DNA of 55,704 nt, from positions 1 to 55,704 of the forward strand of contig JAAXHL010000215.1 in NCBI GenBank assembly GCA_012270865.1, in the 5' to 3' direction. This stretch comes from Candidatus Poribacteria bacterium. GTDB lineage: Bacteria > Poribacteria > WGA-4E > WGA-3G. Shown one piece after another: positions 1 to 9,235 of the stretch. The notes under the pieces were generated by a model, which saw only the letters and a program-made list of their open reading frames with translations, searched no databases and was not told where the DNA came from. The position numbers and the translations under genes are program-made. The number at the start of each line of letters is the position of its first letter. Position 1 is the stretch's first letter.

Positions 1-75
1 GTACCAAGAGTCACAAGTGAATTTAATGACCAACAAACGACTTTCGTCTTCAAATTCAGAGTACAACGCGGCTAA
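1..75 (+). CDS. possible 3' end of a gene entering from the left
   Basis: Frame 1 is open from the first base to a TAA at 73-75 and gives 24 residues ending in TTFVFKFRVQRG. The alternating hydrophobic and charged residues look like a beta strand, as at the end of a barrel or propeller protein. Nothing more can be said from so short a piece, and chance is a real alternative. No other gene occupies this stretch. Confidence 0.3.
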   Translation, partial: VPRVTSEFNDQQTTFVFKFRVQRG

Positions 76-92
76 TCCTGATTTTTTAACTA

Positions 93-140
93 TTGGGTTT
101 CTGATCTGTCCGAAGCACTTGAAAACCGAAACCTACCCAA
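93..140. repeat. imperfect inverted repeat of the GTTGGGTTT family
   Basis: TTGGGTTTC at 93-101 faces GAAACCTACCCAA at 128-140, complementary apart from a small bulge. The same arm sequence recurs at 779-926 and 45015-45118, so this is probably one member of a dispersed extragenic palindrome family. Confidence 0.45.
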
Positions 141-215
141 CCAAACCGCAAAGAAAGTTATAGCAAAGCCCATAATTATTTAAACACATCAAATCGAGGC
201 AATTCCCATCTTATT

Positions 216-242
216 CCCCCCTGATAAGGGGGGTTAGGGGGG
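216..242. repeat. C/G-run hairpin repeat, CCCCCC-TGATAA-GGGGGG type
   Basis: A C6 run, the loop TGATAA and a G6 run are followed by TTAGGGGGG. The same core is found at 40121-40136 and 41037-41055 inside larger elements with terminal inverted repeats. Here the flanking ACTTACGCA arms are missing, so it looks like an internal remnant of that element. It lies about 80 bp upstream of the antitoxin gene. Apart from this and the repeat at 93-140, nothing is seen in bases 76-321. Confidence 0.55.
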
Positions 243-321
243 TTATCTTCGGACAAGTGTTCATTTATTTTCGGATTTTACTATAAAATCCATCTACCAC
301 TCTGACAAGGAACATTAAGAA

Positions 322-594
322 ATGACTGAAATAGGCATTTATGAAGCAAAGACGCATTTGTCACGGCTTCTCAAACGCGTTGAGAACGGTGAGAGTTTTT
401 CCATAACCAACAGAGGTAGAATAGTGGCTGTAATGGTCCCACCGCATGATGTTGCGCAAGTTAAGACTAATGAGGCTTACGACCAGTTAATCGCCTTGCG
501 CGAAAAATTTCCTATTGGAACCGTACGTGAGGTGATAAATTGGAAGAACGAAAGCCGCAGATGTTGGAACAACCTAACGAGATTACGTGCGTAG
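322..594 (+). CDS. Phd/YefM-family antitoxin, apparently orphan
   Basis: This 90-residue protein has the N-terminal pattern of Phd/YefM antitoxins: EAKTHLSRLLKRVENGESF followed by ITNRGRIVAVMVP. That is the beta-alpha DNA-binding part which dimerises and represses its own operon. The C-terminal half normally wraps the toxin, usually a PIN-domain VapC or RelE-type protein. No such toxin is encoded in the next 300 bases on either strand. The usual end (a short basic EGR-like tail) appears to run on into CWNNLTRLRA, which suggests the junction with a former partner has been altered. A weak AAGGAACATTAAGA ribosome-binding site precedes the ATG. The family assignment is firm; that it still works as an antitoxin is not shown. 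Confidence 0.75.
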   Translation: MTEIGIYEAKTHLSRLLKRVENGESFSITNRGRIVAVMVPPHDVAQVKTNEAYDQLIALREKFPIGTVREVINWKNESRRCWNNLTRLRA

Positions 595-734
595 AGAAAG
601 AACACGAGATTTACTACGCTTATGATGATGAATGCGTCGCTGAGACGGAAGCTTCTATGACTATTTTTGTTAATACGCTTCCTGATGATGTTTGTGAAGG
701 CATTTTTGCGGATGATTATTGGGATCCCATGTAA
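561..734 (+). CDS. small acidic hypothetical protein
   Basis: An open frame overlaps the end of the antitoxin gene. From the ATG at 561 it gives 57 acidic residues with a run of aromatic and acidic residues (EIYYAYDDEC) and an end in DDYWDPM. No family is recognised. There is no clear ribosome-binding site and the length is close to what chance allows. It sits where a toxin gene would be expected, but nothing in it resembles PIN, RelE or Doc toxins. Confidence 0.25.
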   Translation: MLEQPNEITCVEKEHEIYYAYDDECVAETEASMTIFVNTLPDDVCEGIFADDYWDPM

Positions 735-741
735 CCGTGAG

Positions 742-926
742 CATAAGTGTCAATTTTAGAAAACACCTATATAGTTCGTAGGTTGGGTTGAACGGATGCC
801 ACCAAAAACGTGAAAAACAATAGAAAAACCAATCCATTCCATAGTGTCCCGTCAAAAAAAAATCGAGTGAAACCCAACACTTTTGTCGCTACCGAAACAC
901 TGACGGTATGAAGTTGGGTTTCACTC
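742..926. repeat. composite intergenic repeat block
   Basis: Three motifs lie in this gene-poor stretch. The 20-mer CATAAGTGTCAATTTTAGAA at 742-761 recurs exactly at 46216-46235. TAGGTTGGGTTGAACGG at 779-795 recurs with one change at 45015-45031. Perfect 14-base arms GAGTGAAACCCAAC (865-878) and GTTGGGTTTCACTC (913-926) could form a hairpin with a 34-base loop. The right arm overlaps the extra upstream codons of the next open frame, one reason for placing that gene's start further down, at 974. Confidence 0.55.
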
Positions 927-973
927 TTACAAGATTTGTACCGCCATCGGGCGAATTCGAGGTAAATAACATT

Positions 974-1372
974 ATGAAAATTAGAGTAACCGCCATTTTT
1001 GTTAAAGATCAGGAAAGTGCGTTAAAATTTTATACCCAAAAATTGGGATTTGTCAAGAAGATGGACATTCCTTTAGAAAATGGGGACAGATGGCTTACGG
1101 TCGTATCAGAAGAAGAACAAGACGGTCCTGAACTTTTGTTAGAACCACTATCTGATAACCATTTTAAACCCGCCAGCACGTTTCAAAAAGCTGTATTTGA
1201 TGCAGGGCTCCCATATACCCAATTCAGTGTGGAAAACGTGCAGGAAGAATATGAGCGACTAATCGACCTTGGAGTCGAATTCAGTGTAGAACCTACTAAG
1301 ATAGGAACGATAATCCTTGCTATTTTCAATGATACTTGTGGAAATAATATTCAGATCGTAGAAATTGAGTGA
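974..1372 (+). CDS. VOC-superfamily (glyoxalase/bleomycin-resistance fold) protein
   Basis: The protein of 132 residues begins MKIRVTAIFVKDQESALKFY, the first beta-alpha unit of the vicinal-oxygen-chelate fold, continues with YTQKLGFVKKMD and ends in GNNIQIVEIE, the usual last strand. The family includes glyoxalase I, dioxygenases and resistance proteins that bind a metal or a ligand between paired modules; the substrate here cannot be told. The frame is open from an ATG at 908, but those 22 extra codons lie in a repeat, and GAGGT stands just upstream of 974, where VOC homology starts, so 974 is preferred. The gene stands alone before uvrA and is probably transcribed with it or by itself. Confidence 0.8.
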   Translation: MKIRVTAIFVKDQESALKFYTQKLGFVKKMDIPLENGDRWLTVVSEEEQDGPELLLEPLSDNHFKPASTFQKAVFDAGLPYTQFSVENVQEEYERLIDLGVEFSVEPTKIGTIILAIFNDTCGNNIQIVEIE

Positions 1373-1408
1373 CAGCTTAAGTTAATAAGAAAAAAATAGG
1401 AGGTTTAT

Positions 1409-4279
1409 ATGAGACAGACTGTCGCCGTTAAAGGTGCCCGAGAAAACAACCTAAAAGATATTGAACTCGAAATCCCGCGAGACCAACTCGTCGTCGTTAC
1501 CGGTATCAGCGGTTCCGGTAAGTCCTCATTAGCGTTCGATACCGTCTATGCCGAAGGACAGCGTAGATTCTTGGAATCGATGTCTACCTACGCCAAACGC
1601 TTTATCACACAACTGAAAAAACCGGATGTCGATTTCATTGACGGGTTATCCCCTGTTGTCTCTATCGAACAGAAAACGATCACGATGAACCCGCGCTCTA
1701 CCGTCGGTACCATGACCGATCTCCAAGACTACCTCCGTATGCTGTTCGCAACCATCGGGGTCGCGCACTGTCCTTATTGTGAAGTCGAGATTCCCATCCG
1801 TTCGCACCATCAAATACTCGAACGGATGCTCTCGTTACCAGAAGATACCGAAGTCGAGATTCACGCACCCGTCTTCAAAATCTACGGCGAAGATTACGAC
1901 TACCTCTTTGACGACATCCGTACAAAAGGGTGCAGACACGTCAGAATCGACGGCATTGAACACGACATCAGCGAGGAAATAGAACTCGACTCGGAAGTGG
2001 AATACGATCTCCAAGTCATCGTTGACAAATTTTACGTCAAAAAGGATATTGATAAACAGGTCCTCGCCTCTCTTGAACACGCTATGCTCGTCGGTGAAGG
2101 CTTCATGCGTTTCGAGGTCGAATTCCCAGAAGATGTCGAGCCGGAGGCAGAACAGCAACTCGAAGACTTCGGATGCCCGGAACACGGCGTTATTATGGCT
2201 GAACTCGGACCGCATCACTTCACTTTTAACGAACCGAGCGGCGCATGCGTAACCTGCTCAGGACTCGGCACCTATTTACAGGTACATCCAAACCTACTCG
2301 TCCCTGATAAGACCCGAAGTATCGCCGATGGCGCGTTCGTCCATCAAGCCTTCAACTACGATCCAGATAGATGGGACGGCAGGACGATGTACAGCCTCGC
2401 CGAACACTACAACTTCGACTTGGATATGCCTTTCGCAGATTTACCAGAAAACATTGTTGACATCCTCTATCACGGCACACACGGTGAAGAATTCCCGATC
2501 CGCCAACCTGAAGGCGCGCGTCCAGTCGAAAAACGCCATCTCGGTCGAAAAATCCGTTTCGACGGTATCGTTACCCGAATCGATAGACACTATCGCCACT
2601 ACCGAAAACGCGGAGAAGCACACTCCGGCATGGAAGAATATCTCCGAAAAGTCATGGTAGAACGCACCTGCCCAGATTGCGACGGCGCGAAACTTAAACG
2701 GCAGCGACTCCTTGTTACCATCAATGAGCAAACCATCCACGAAGTCGGAGAACTGCACTTTGAGGAATTAAGAGACTTTTTGCTATCCGTCACAGATATC
2801 CCCGAAAAACAGCGAGAGGCAGGCAGGCGCGTCATCAGCGAATTGGTCATCCGAATTAACCTCCTCCTCGGTATCGGACTCGATTATCTCAACCTCAACC
2901 GCCGCTCCGCAACCCTCTCCGGTGGCGAATCGCAACGGATCCGTCTCTCCACACAGATCGGTTCCGGATTGATGGGTATGCTCTATGTCCTCGACGAACC
3001 GAGTATCGGTCTGCACCCGAAAGACAATGCCAAGATGATAGAGACCTTACGAAAACTAAGGGACATCGGCAATACCGTTATCGTCGTTGAACACGATGAA
3101 AGCACAATCCGTGCCGCTGACCACATCATCGAACTCGGACCAGGACCGGGGATCCACGGCGGGGAAGTTGTCGTCCAAGGTGAACTTGAGACGATACTTG
3201 ATTGCACCGAATCTTTGACAGGACTCTATTTAAGCGGAAGACGAGAGATACCTTTGCCAGAGAAACGCCGCAGCCTGAACGGTAAATTCATCAATATTAC
3301 AGGTGCCAGAGAAAACAACCTCAGAGACATTGACGTGGATATTCCGCTCGGTCTATTTATCTGTATTACCGGTGCTTCCGGTTCCGGTAAGAGTACCCTC
3401 ATCAACGAGATTCTTTACAAGAGACTACATTCTATCTACCACGACAGTCGGACGCTCTACGGTGACCATGATGAACTGGAGGGACACCAGCACGTGGACG
3501 ACGTGATTAGCATTGATCAATCGCCGATCGGACGTTCCTCGCGTTCCAATCCTGCGACCTACATCAAATTCTACGATAATATCCGTAAACTTTTCGCCAG
3601 CGCGCCGCTCTCAGTTTCAAGAGGCTATACCGCTTCACGATTCAGTTTCAATGTCAAAGGCGGGCGGTGTGAGGAGTGCCACGGTGATGGCACAATCACC
3701 ACGCAGCTCCATTTTATGCCGGATGTTGAAGTCGTCTGTCCGACCTGTAAAGGCGCACGCTATAACGAAGATACGCTTGATGTCACTTACAACGGCAAGA
3801 ATATCTCCGAAATCCTTAATATGTCCATTGAAGAAGGTGTCGAGTTTTTCGCCGATCAGCGGTTGATTAACCATAAATTGAGTGTCTTGAACCAACTCGG
3901 TATGGGGTATCTTCAGATCGGTCACCCCGCTACGATCCTCTCCGGTGGCGAAGCACAACGCATAAAACTGGCAAGCGAACTCGGTAAACTCAAGCGCGGT
4001 AAACACAACCTCTATATCTTAGATGAACCGACAACAGGGCTGCACATCGCCGACGTGCAGAAACTCCTCGACAGCCTCAATCGTCTCGTTGATAGCGGAC
4101 ACACCGTGATTGTGATTGAACACCATTTGGATGTCATCAAAGCCGCCGATTACGTCATTGACCTCGGGCCAGAGGGTGGACATAAAGGCGGAGAAGTCTT
4201 AGCTTACGGCACTCCCGAAGAAGTCGCAACCATCAAAGACTCCTTTACTGGGCACTATTTGAAGGAGTATCTTACTTGA
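1409..4279 (+). CDS. uvrA: UvrA-family excinuclease ABC subunit A (ATPase)
   Basis: UvrA is the damage-recognition ATPase of nucleotide excision repair; with UvrB it scans DNA and loads the incision complex. The 956 residues show two ABC modules: Walker [10 protein letters not shown] near residue 32 and GASGSGKST near 655, each followed by a signature LSGGE and a DEP Walker B. The UvrA-specific zinc module CEECHGDGT...CPTC lies in the second half. The insertion-domain zinc site reads CPEH...CVTC, so one usual Cys is His. The segment [20 protein letters not shown] differs from the classic YARQFLGQM form, so a UvrA2-like paralogue is possible; a second uvrA would have to be sought elsewhere. 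AGGAGG lies 7 bases upstream of the ATG. The next gene, a UvrD-type helicase, is the usual repair partner. Confidence 0.9.
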   Translation: MRQTVAVKGARENNLKDIELEIPRDQLVVVTGISGSGKSSLAFDTVYAEGQRRFLESMSTYAKRFITQLKKPDVDFIDGLSPVVSIEQKTITMNPRSTVGTMTDLQDYLRMLFATIGVAHCPYCEVEIPIRSHHQILERMLSLPEDTEVEIHAPVFKIYGEDYDYLFDDIRTKGCRHVRIDGIEHDISEEIELDSEVEYDLQVIVDKFYVKKDIDKQVLASLEHAMLVGEGFMRFEVEFPEDVEPEAEQQLEDFGCPEHGVIMAELGPHHFTFNEPSGACVTCSGLGTYLQVHPNLLVPDKTRSIADGAFVHQAFNYDPDRWDGRTMYSLAEHYNFDLDMPFADLPENIVDILYHGTHGEEFPIRQPEGARPVEKRHLGRKIRFDGIVTRIDRHYRHYRKRGEAHSGMEEYLRKVMVERTCPDCDGAKLKRQRLLVTINEQTIHEVGELHFEELRDFLLSVTDIPEKQREAGRRVISELVIRINLLLGIGLDYLNLNRRSATLSGGESQRIRLSTQIGSGLMGMLYVLDEPSIGLHPKDNAKMIETLRKLRDIGNTVIVVEHDESTIRAADHIIELGPGPGIHGGEVVVQGELETILDCTESLTGLYLSGRREIPLPEKRRSLNGKFINITGARENNLRDIDVDIPLGLFICITGASGSGKSTLINEILYKRLHSIYHDSRTLYGDHDELEGHQHVDDVISIDQSPIGRSSRSNPATYIKFYDNIRKLFASAPLSVSRGYTASRFSFNVKGGRCEECHGDGTITTQLHFMPDVEVVCPTCKGARYNEDTLDVTYNGKNISEILNMSIEEGVEFFADQRLINHKLSVLNQLGMGYLQIGHPATILSGGEAQRIKLASELGKLKRGKHNLYILDEPTTGLHIADVQKLLDSLNRLVDSGHTVIVIEHHLDVIKAADYVIDLGPEGGHKGGEVLAYGTPEEVATIKDSFTGHYLKEYLT

Positions 4280-4380
4280 TATAGGCGTAATCCTTTCCCA
4301 CTTGTAGTGCTTACGCGCCTCTTGCAGAAGGGTCAGATATCAATCAACAAGATATTTGCATACCCCTCTGCAATTTCCAC

Positions 4381-4476
4381 TTGCAAAATTAATCCCATAT
4401 CGTATATACTCTATAGCATGGCATCATGCCATCTGTACCATAGGTTTGCAAACCCGTTATGGCACACTCGGAGTGT
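4381..4476 (+). promoter_or_regulatory. pcrA/uvrD promoter with three consecutive palindromes
   Basis: TTGCAA at 4381 and TATACT at 4405-4410, 18 bp apart, form a plausible sigma-70 promoter. Downstream come three perfect inverted repeats: ATGGCAT-C-ATGCCAT (4418-4432), GGTTTGCAAACC (4443-4454) and ACACTC-G-GAGTGT (4464-4476). Their centres are about 22-23 bp apart, near two helical turns. They span the expected transcription start and leader, where a repressor would act. The sequences differ from one another, so they need not bind one protein. Confidence 0.5.
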
Positions 4477-4512
4477 ACTCTCTATTTCAGAAACTACAGC
4501 AAAGGATAAAAA

Positions 4513-6717
4513 TTGAGCGATACCCTATTAAGTTCCTTAAACGATATCCAACGTGAAGCCGTCAAGCACGTCAACGGACCGCTTCTCATTTTGTCAGGCG
4601 CAGGGAGCGGCAAAACGCGCGTCATCACACACCGCATCGCCTACCTCATCAAACACCACGGCATCTCCCCGTATCGTATCCTCGCTGTAACCTTCACAAA
4701 CAAAGCAGCGAGAGAGATGAAGGACCGGCTCGATGTACTCGTAGAGGGCAATGTTAGCCGCGACCTCTGGGTCTCAACCTTCCACGCCACTTGTGCGCGT
4801 ATCCTGCGCCGAGATATTGAGAAGTTGAACCCCAACGAAGGTCCCTCGAAAAAACACCTCTACACCCGCAATTTTACTATTTTTGATACGGGTGAGCAAG
4901 CCACGCTCGTTAAAGATGTCCTCCGACAACTCAACTATAGCGATAAACAATACAACCCGCGCTCCATCCTCAGCCTCATCAGTCGTGCCAAAAACGAATC
5001 CATCTCGCCAGCGCAATATGAGATGAAGGCTGACGGCTATTTTGAAAGCGTCGTCGCGAAAGTCTATCCGCTTTATCAAGAAGCACTCCGTCTCAACAAC
5101 TCCCTCGACTTCGATGATCTACTCCTCTTTGCTGTGGATCTCCTGAAAAAGAATTCCGAGACACATAAATACTATCAAAACAAATTCGAGTACATCCTCG
5201 TCGACGAGTATCAGGACACCAACCGATGCCAGTATGAATTGGTCAGTCTGCTAACAGGATCGAAACAGAACATCTGCGTCGTTGGCGACGACGACCAATC
5301 CATCTACGCTTTCCGCGGTGCTGACATCAGGAATATCCTCGACTTCGAGAAAGACTACCCAGACACCCGTGTTCTCCGTTTAGAACAGAATTACCGTTCC
5401 ACGCAAAATATATTAGACGCAGCGTGGCATGTCGTCCAAAACAACAAAGCACGAAAAGCGAAAAAACTCTGGACCGAACAAGACGACGGAGAACTGATTA
5501 CCTGTTACGAAGCGATAGACGAGAACGACGAGGCAGGATTCGTCGGCACACAAATCGAAGATTGGCATAGAGAAGGCGTAGACTACAAAGACTTTGCGAT
5601 CTTCTATCGGATCAACGCCCAATCCCGTATCTTTGAGGAGGCGTTCCGAGCCGCAAATATCCCGTATCAGATTGTCGGCGGTGTCGGTTTCTACGACCGG
5701 ATGGAAGTCAAAGACCTAATCGCCTACCTCCGTGTGATGTGTAATCCCAACGACTCCATGAGCCTCCGACGCATCATTAATATATCGGGCAGCGTCAACA
5801 ACCACGCCAAGGGAATCGGTGCCACAACCGTTGAACGGCTCAACGATTTCGCGACGCGCGAAGGTATCTCTCTTTTTGAGGCGATCCAACGTGTTGATGA
5901 AGTCAATGCCATTAGCCGTGGCATCCAAACCAAAGTCCGACGTTTCGCCGAAGCCTTCGACGACTTTGACGCGACGACCTTGCCAGCCGATGCACTCGAC
6001 TACACCTTGAAGATAACCGGCTATCTCAAAAACTTAGAGGGACAGAACTCAATCGAAGCGCAAAATCGCGTCGAAAACATTGAAGAATTGATTAATGCTG
6101 TTATCGAGTATGAAGACAACACGCCCGAACCGAGTCTCTCGGATTATTTGGAGAATATCGCACTCATCGCAGATATAGATACCATGGAAACCGACGACAC
6201 TGACCTCGTAACGCTGATGACGCTACACAGTGCTAAAGGCTTGGAATTCCCATTCGTCTTTATCGTCGGCGTGGAAGAAGGCTATCTACCGCATCAACGT
6301 TCCATCAGTACCGAATCCGAATTAGAGGAAGAACGCAGACTCTGTTACGTTGGCATCACGCGGGCGATGGAGCAGCTGTATCTCTCACACGCAACCGCAC
6401 GCAGAACCTATCGCGAAACAGAGTATCGCACACCGTCGCGTTTTATCTCCGAAATCCCGGAAGACCTCATCAAACTTGTGGACCGATACCGATCCGCATT
6501 CAGAGAATCAGGCGGTTTGTACGAGGAAATCTCGGACGAGGCAGCCGATTACTACGTCAATCAGATTGTTCATCACCCACAATTCGGCAGAGGTAAGGTA
6601 ACGAAAGTCGGCGGCGGCGGACGAGATGTTTATATCACGGTTAGGTTCAATCGGACAGGTATGACCAAACAAATTGATACTTCGATTGCATCCGATCTAA
6701 TAGGTTTTGATGATTAA
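4513..6717 (+). CDS. pcrA: UvrD/PcrA-type superfamily 1 DNA helicase
   Basis: The 734-residue protein is a 3'-5' ATP-dependent DNA helicase of the UvrD/Rep/PcrA group, which removes UvrC and the damaged oligonucleotide in excision repair and clears replication blocks. The helicase motifs are in order: Q-motif LNDIQREAV, Walker A SGAGSGKT (about residues 28-35), AVTFTNKAAREMKDR, DEYQDTN (about 230), GDDDQSIYAFRGAD, LEQNYRST, TLHSAKGLEF and VGITRAMEQLYL. The C-terminus ends in the small beta domain that contacts RNA polymerase in PcrA (VVHHPQFGRGKVTKV-like). Translation must begin at the TTG at 4513, because no ATG precedes the Q-motif; AAAGGATAA is the likely ribosome-binding site. The preceding leader contains palindromes that suggest repression. 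Confidence 0.93.
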   Translation: MSDTLLSSLNDIQREAVKHVNGPLLILSGAGSGKTRVITHRIAYLIKHHGISPYRILAVTFTNKAAREMKDRLDVLVEGNVSRDLWVSTFHATCARILRRDIEKLNPNEGPSKKHLYTRNFTIFDTGEQATLVKDVLRQLNYSDKQYNPRSILSLISRAKNESISPAQYEMKADGYFESVVAKVYPLYQEALRLNNSLDFDDLLLFAVDLLKKNSETHKYYQNKFEYILVDEYQDTNRCQYELVSLLTGSKQNICVVGDDDQSIYAFRGADIRNILDFEKDYPDTRVLRLEQNYRSTQNILDAAWHVVQNNKARKAKKLWTEQDDGELITCYEAIDENDEAGFVGTQIEDWHREGVDYKDFAIFYRINAQSRIFEEAFRAANIPYQIVGGVGFYDRMEVKDLIAYLRVMCNPNDSMSLRRIINISGSVNNHAKGIGATTVERLNDFATREGISLFEAIQRVDEVNAISRGIQTKVRRFAEAFDDFDATTLPADALDYTLKITGYLKNLEGQNSIEAQNRVENIEELINAVIEYEDNTPEPSLSDYLENIALIADIDTMETDDTDLVTLMTLHSAKGLEFPFVFIVGVEEGYLPHQRSISTESELEEERRLCYVGITRAMEQLYLSHATARRTYRETEYRTPSRFISEIPEDLIKLVDRYRSAFRESGGLYEEISDEAADYYVNQIVHHPQFGRGKVTKVGGGGRDVYITVRFNRTGMTKQIDTSIASDLIGFDD

Positions 6718-6737
6718 CAAGGAGAGAAAAAATAAAA

Positions 6738-7073
6738 ATGGGTACCACGATAACTGTAGACGGCGTACGCCATGTCGCAAATCTGGCGCGCCTCGAATTT
6801 AGCGACGAAGAGACAGCACACTTTACCGAGCAGCTTACCCGGATCCTCGACTATATCGGGAAACTGAACGAACTTGAAACAGATGATGTGCCACCGACCT
6901 CGCACATCCATCCGCACCAAATTTTCATCTTAGGGTCAGAAGAAGGCGCACCTCATGTCGCTAAACCGGATGCAGTTAAACCCTCCTATCCGATCGAAGA
7001 TGTCCTCAGAAATGCGCCTGAACCGGAAGACGGATACTTCGGCGTACCCAGAGTCGTTGATAGGAGCCATTAG
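6738..7073 (+). CDS. gatC: aspartyl/glutamyl-tRNA amidotransferase subunit C
   Basis: GatC is the small subunit that wraps around GatA in the GatCAB amidotransferase, which converts misacylated Glu-tRNA(Gln) or Asp-tRNA(Asn) to the correct amide. The 111 residues contain the family hallmarks VRHVANLARLEFSDEE, LTRILDYIGKLNELETDDV and the ...PHVAKPDAVKPS-like loop. It is a little longer than the usual 95-100 because of an insertion HPHQIFILGSEEG. The gene starts 20 bases after the helicase gene with AAGGAGAG upstream. gatA follows after 121 bases; gatB is not in the window. Confidence 0.93.
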   Translation: MGTTITVDGVRHVANLARLEFSDEETAHFTEQLTRILDYIGKLNELETDDVPPTSHIHPHQIFILGSEEGAPHVAKPDAVKPSYPIEDVLRNAPEPEDGYFGVPRVVDRSH

Positions 7074-7194
7074 ATTATAAACCAGAGACTTTCACGCACT
7101 GTTAAAAATCCTTTCAGAATTTCAGAAACGGTTAGACTTAACCGAAAACCACCGTAAAACATAGTGGAACGGTGACCAGATCGAAGAATTAAAA

Positions 7195-8670
7195 ATGCTA
7201 CATGAATTGACGGCACACGCCTTACACGAAAAACTCAAAGCACGTGAAATCACCGCTCAGGAACTCACTGAGGCTGTCTACGAACGCATCGCCGAAGTCG
7301 AACCCCACGTCAAAGGCTATCTGACTCTGACAAAAGACCTCGCCTTGGAACAAGCGAGTCATGCAGACATCGGATTTCAAAACGGCGATGAGATGCCCGC
7401 GCTCGCTGGAATCCCAATCGCCATTAAAGACGTGATATGCACCAAAGGCGTACGAACGACCTGCGGCTCCAAAATCCTCGAAAACTTCGTTCCGCCATAC
7501 AACGCGACCGTCATGACGAAACTCCACGAACAAGGCGTTGTTATGGTCGGTAAAACGAACATGGATGAGTTCGCCATGGGGTCCTCAACCGAAAACTCGG
7601 CATATCAGATCACACATAACCCGTGGAATCTTGATACGATTCCCGGCGGCTCAAGTGGCGGTTCCGCCGCAGTCGTCGCCGCGGATACCGCCGTCTGTTC
7701 GCTCGGTTCAGATACCGGCGGCTCCATCCGTCAACCCGCAGCACTCTGTGGTGTCGTCGGCATGAAACCGACTTACGGACGCGTCTCGCGCTACGGACTC
7801 GTCGCCTTCGCTTCTTCACTCGACCAAATCGGTCCCTTCACTAAGGATGTTACCGATTGTGCCTTGTTACTCAACGCCATCTGCGGAAGCGACGCGATGG
7901 ATGCTACCTCTGTCGATGTCCCTGTACCAGACTTTACGCAGTGCCTCATCAACGACGTGGAAGGCTTAAAAATCGGGATCCCGAAAGAGTACTTCACCCC
8001 AGCGTTAGATACAGAGATTGCTGACAGTGTGCATGCCGCCATCGCTGTCCTTGAAGGACTCGGAGCAACCGTCGAACAGGTCTCGCTACCGCATACTGAA
8101 TACGCGATTGCCACCTACTACATCATCGCACCCGCGGAAGCAAGCGCGAACCTCGCAAGATATGACGGTGTCCGATACGGATACCGAAACGAGAACCCAG
8201 AAGACCTCATCTCTATGTACAAAAAGACGCGAAGTCAAGGGTTCGGTGAAGAGGTCAAACGGCGGATTATGCTCGGCACCTTCGCACTCAGTGCAGGCTA
8301 TCAAGATGCCTATTACAAAAAAGCACAAAAAGCACGGACACTCATAAAATCCGATTTCGATGCCGCATTTGAGAAGGTGGACGTTATCGCAACGCCGACC
8401 TCACCGACACCAGCGTTCAAAATAGGCGAGCGGACAGCGGACCCACTACAGATGTACCTTTGTGATGTGATGACAACACCCGCAAGCCACGCCGGATTGC
8501 CAGGGATCTCTGTACCGTGCGGACTCGTCAAAAACGGTCTGCCGATCGGATTACAACTCATCGGCGCACCCTTCGCAGAAGAAAACGTCCTACGTGTCGC
8601 CTACACCTTTGAACAGAACACCGAACACCATCAGCAAAAACCGAAAATCCAAACGAACGGAGATGTTTGA
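7195..8670 (+). CDS. gatA: aspartyl/glutamyl-tRNA amidotransferase subunit A
   Basis: GatA is the glutaminase subunit of GatCAB: it releases ammonia from glutamine, which is channelled to GatB. The 491 residues match the family in length and carry the amidase signature. The Ser-cisSer-Lys triad is visible as K78 (PIAIKDVI), S153 (GGSSGGS) and S177 ([10 protein letters not shown]), with spacing identical to the characterised enzyme. The C-terminal part has [20 protein letters not shown] and [12 protein letters not shown], typical of GatA rather than other amidases. The start has no strong ribosome-binding site. The stop lies 2 bases before the preferred start of the next gene, so translation is probably coupled. 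Confidence 0.95.
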   Translation: MLHELTAHALHEKLKAREITAQELTEAVYERIAEVEPHVKGYLTLTKDLALEQASHADIGFQNGDEMPALAGIPIAIKDVICTKGVRTTCGSKILENFVPPYNATVMTKLHEQGVVMVGKTNMDEFAMGSSTENSAYQITHNPWNLDTIPGGSSGGSAAVVAADTAVCSLGSDTGGSIRQPAALCGVVGMKPTYGRVSRYGLVAFASSLDQIGPFTKDVTDCALLLNAICGSDAMDATSVDVPVPDFTQCLINDVEGLKIGIPKEYFTPALDTEIADSVHAAIAVLEGLGATVEQVSLPHTEYAIATYYIIAPAEASANLARYDGVRYGYRNENPEDLISMYKKTRSQGFGEEVKRRIMLGTFALSAGYQDAYYKKAQKARTLIKSDFDAAFEKVDVIATPTSPTPAFKIGERTADPLQMYLCDVMTTPASHAGLPGISVPCGLVKNGLPIGLQLIGAPFAEENVLRVAYTFEQNTEHHQQKPKIQTNGDV

Positions 8671-8672
8671 CG

Positions 8673-9155
8673 ATGAATACCGTGATAGCACCGTTTGGTG
8701 GCCTCTTTGGTGCAGTACTTGGCGGTGTACTCTGGGCAAAATATTTCCAGTGGACAGGACACACAGCTGATTTCATCGCCATCGTCATCGGTGTGCTAAG
8801 CGGCGTAGGGATACTGCTGACAAGCAGCCGTAGCCTCTCACAAGACACAAAAACCACGTGGCGGCTTGTCGGGGTCGGTGCTGCGGTCTTCGCTATATTC
8901 GGCATCTTTATCGGAAAATATCTCGATGTCCAATGGAACGCCGTCACACAATTCGCCGAGCAGATCAGTCAGGAAAATAACATGTCCATACAACAAGCGA
9001 TGCCGATCGCGACAACACTCTTTAAAGGACAATCCGTCTGGGAATTGATGCAGCAACGAATGCGTTCAATTGACCTGCTTTATGGAGCAGTCGCTGCCGC
9101 CATCGCTTTTTGCATCCCAAACATTCAACGATTGCGAAACTTGTTAGACAGATAG
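8673..9155 (+). CDS. small integral membrane protein of unknown function
   Basis: This 160-residue protein has hydrophobic segments at about residues 4-22, 32-48, 66-84 and 131-147, so three to four membrane helices with a polar loop of about 45 residues between the third and fourth. The first segment is rich in Gly and Ala (PFGGLFGAVLGGVLWAKYF). I recognise no family. The ATG at 8673, preceded by GGAGA, is preferred over the TTG at 8667 that overlaps the gatA stop. Tight packing after gatA suggests co-transcription, but no functional link is evident. Confidence 0.7.
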   Translation: MNTVIAPFGGLFGAVLGGVLWAKYFQWTGHTADFIAIVIGVLSGVGILLTSSRSLSQDTKTTWRLVGVGAAVFAIFGIFIGKYLDVQWNAVTQFAEQISQENNMSIQQAMPIATTLFKGQSVWELMQQRMRSIDLLYGAVAAAIAFCIPNIQRLRNLLDR

Positions 9156-9235
9156 AACTTACGCAACACTACTTGCAGGCGACGTTGTACCCCCGCCTGA
9201 CACAAATCATTCCAAAACGGACCGCAGGAGAAAAA

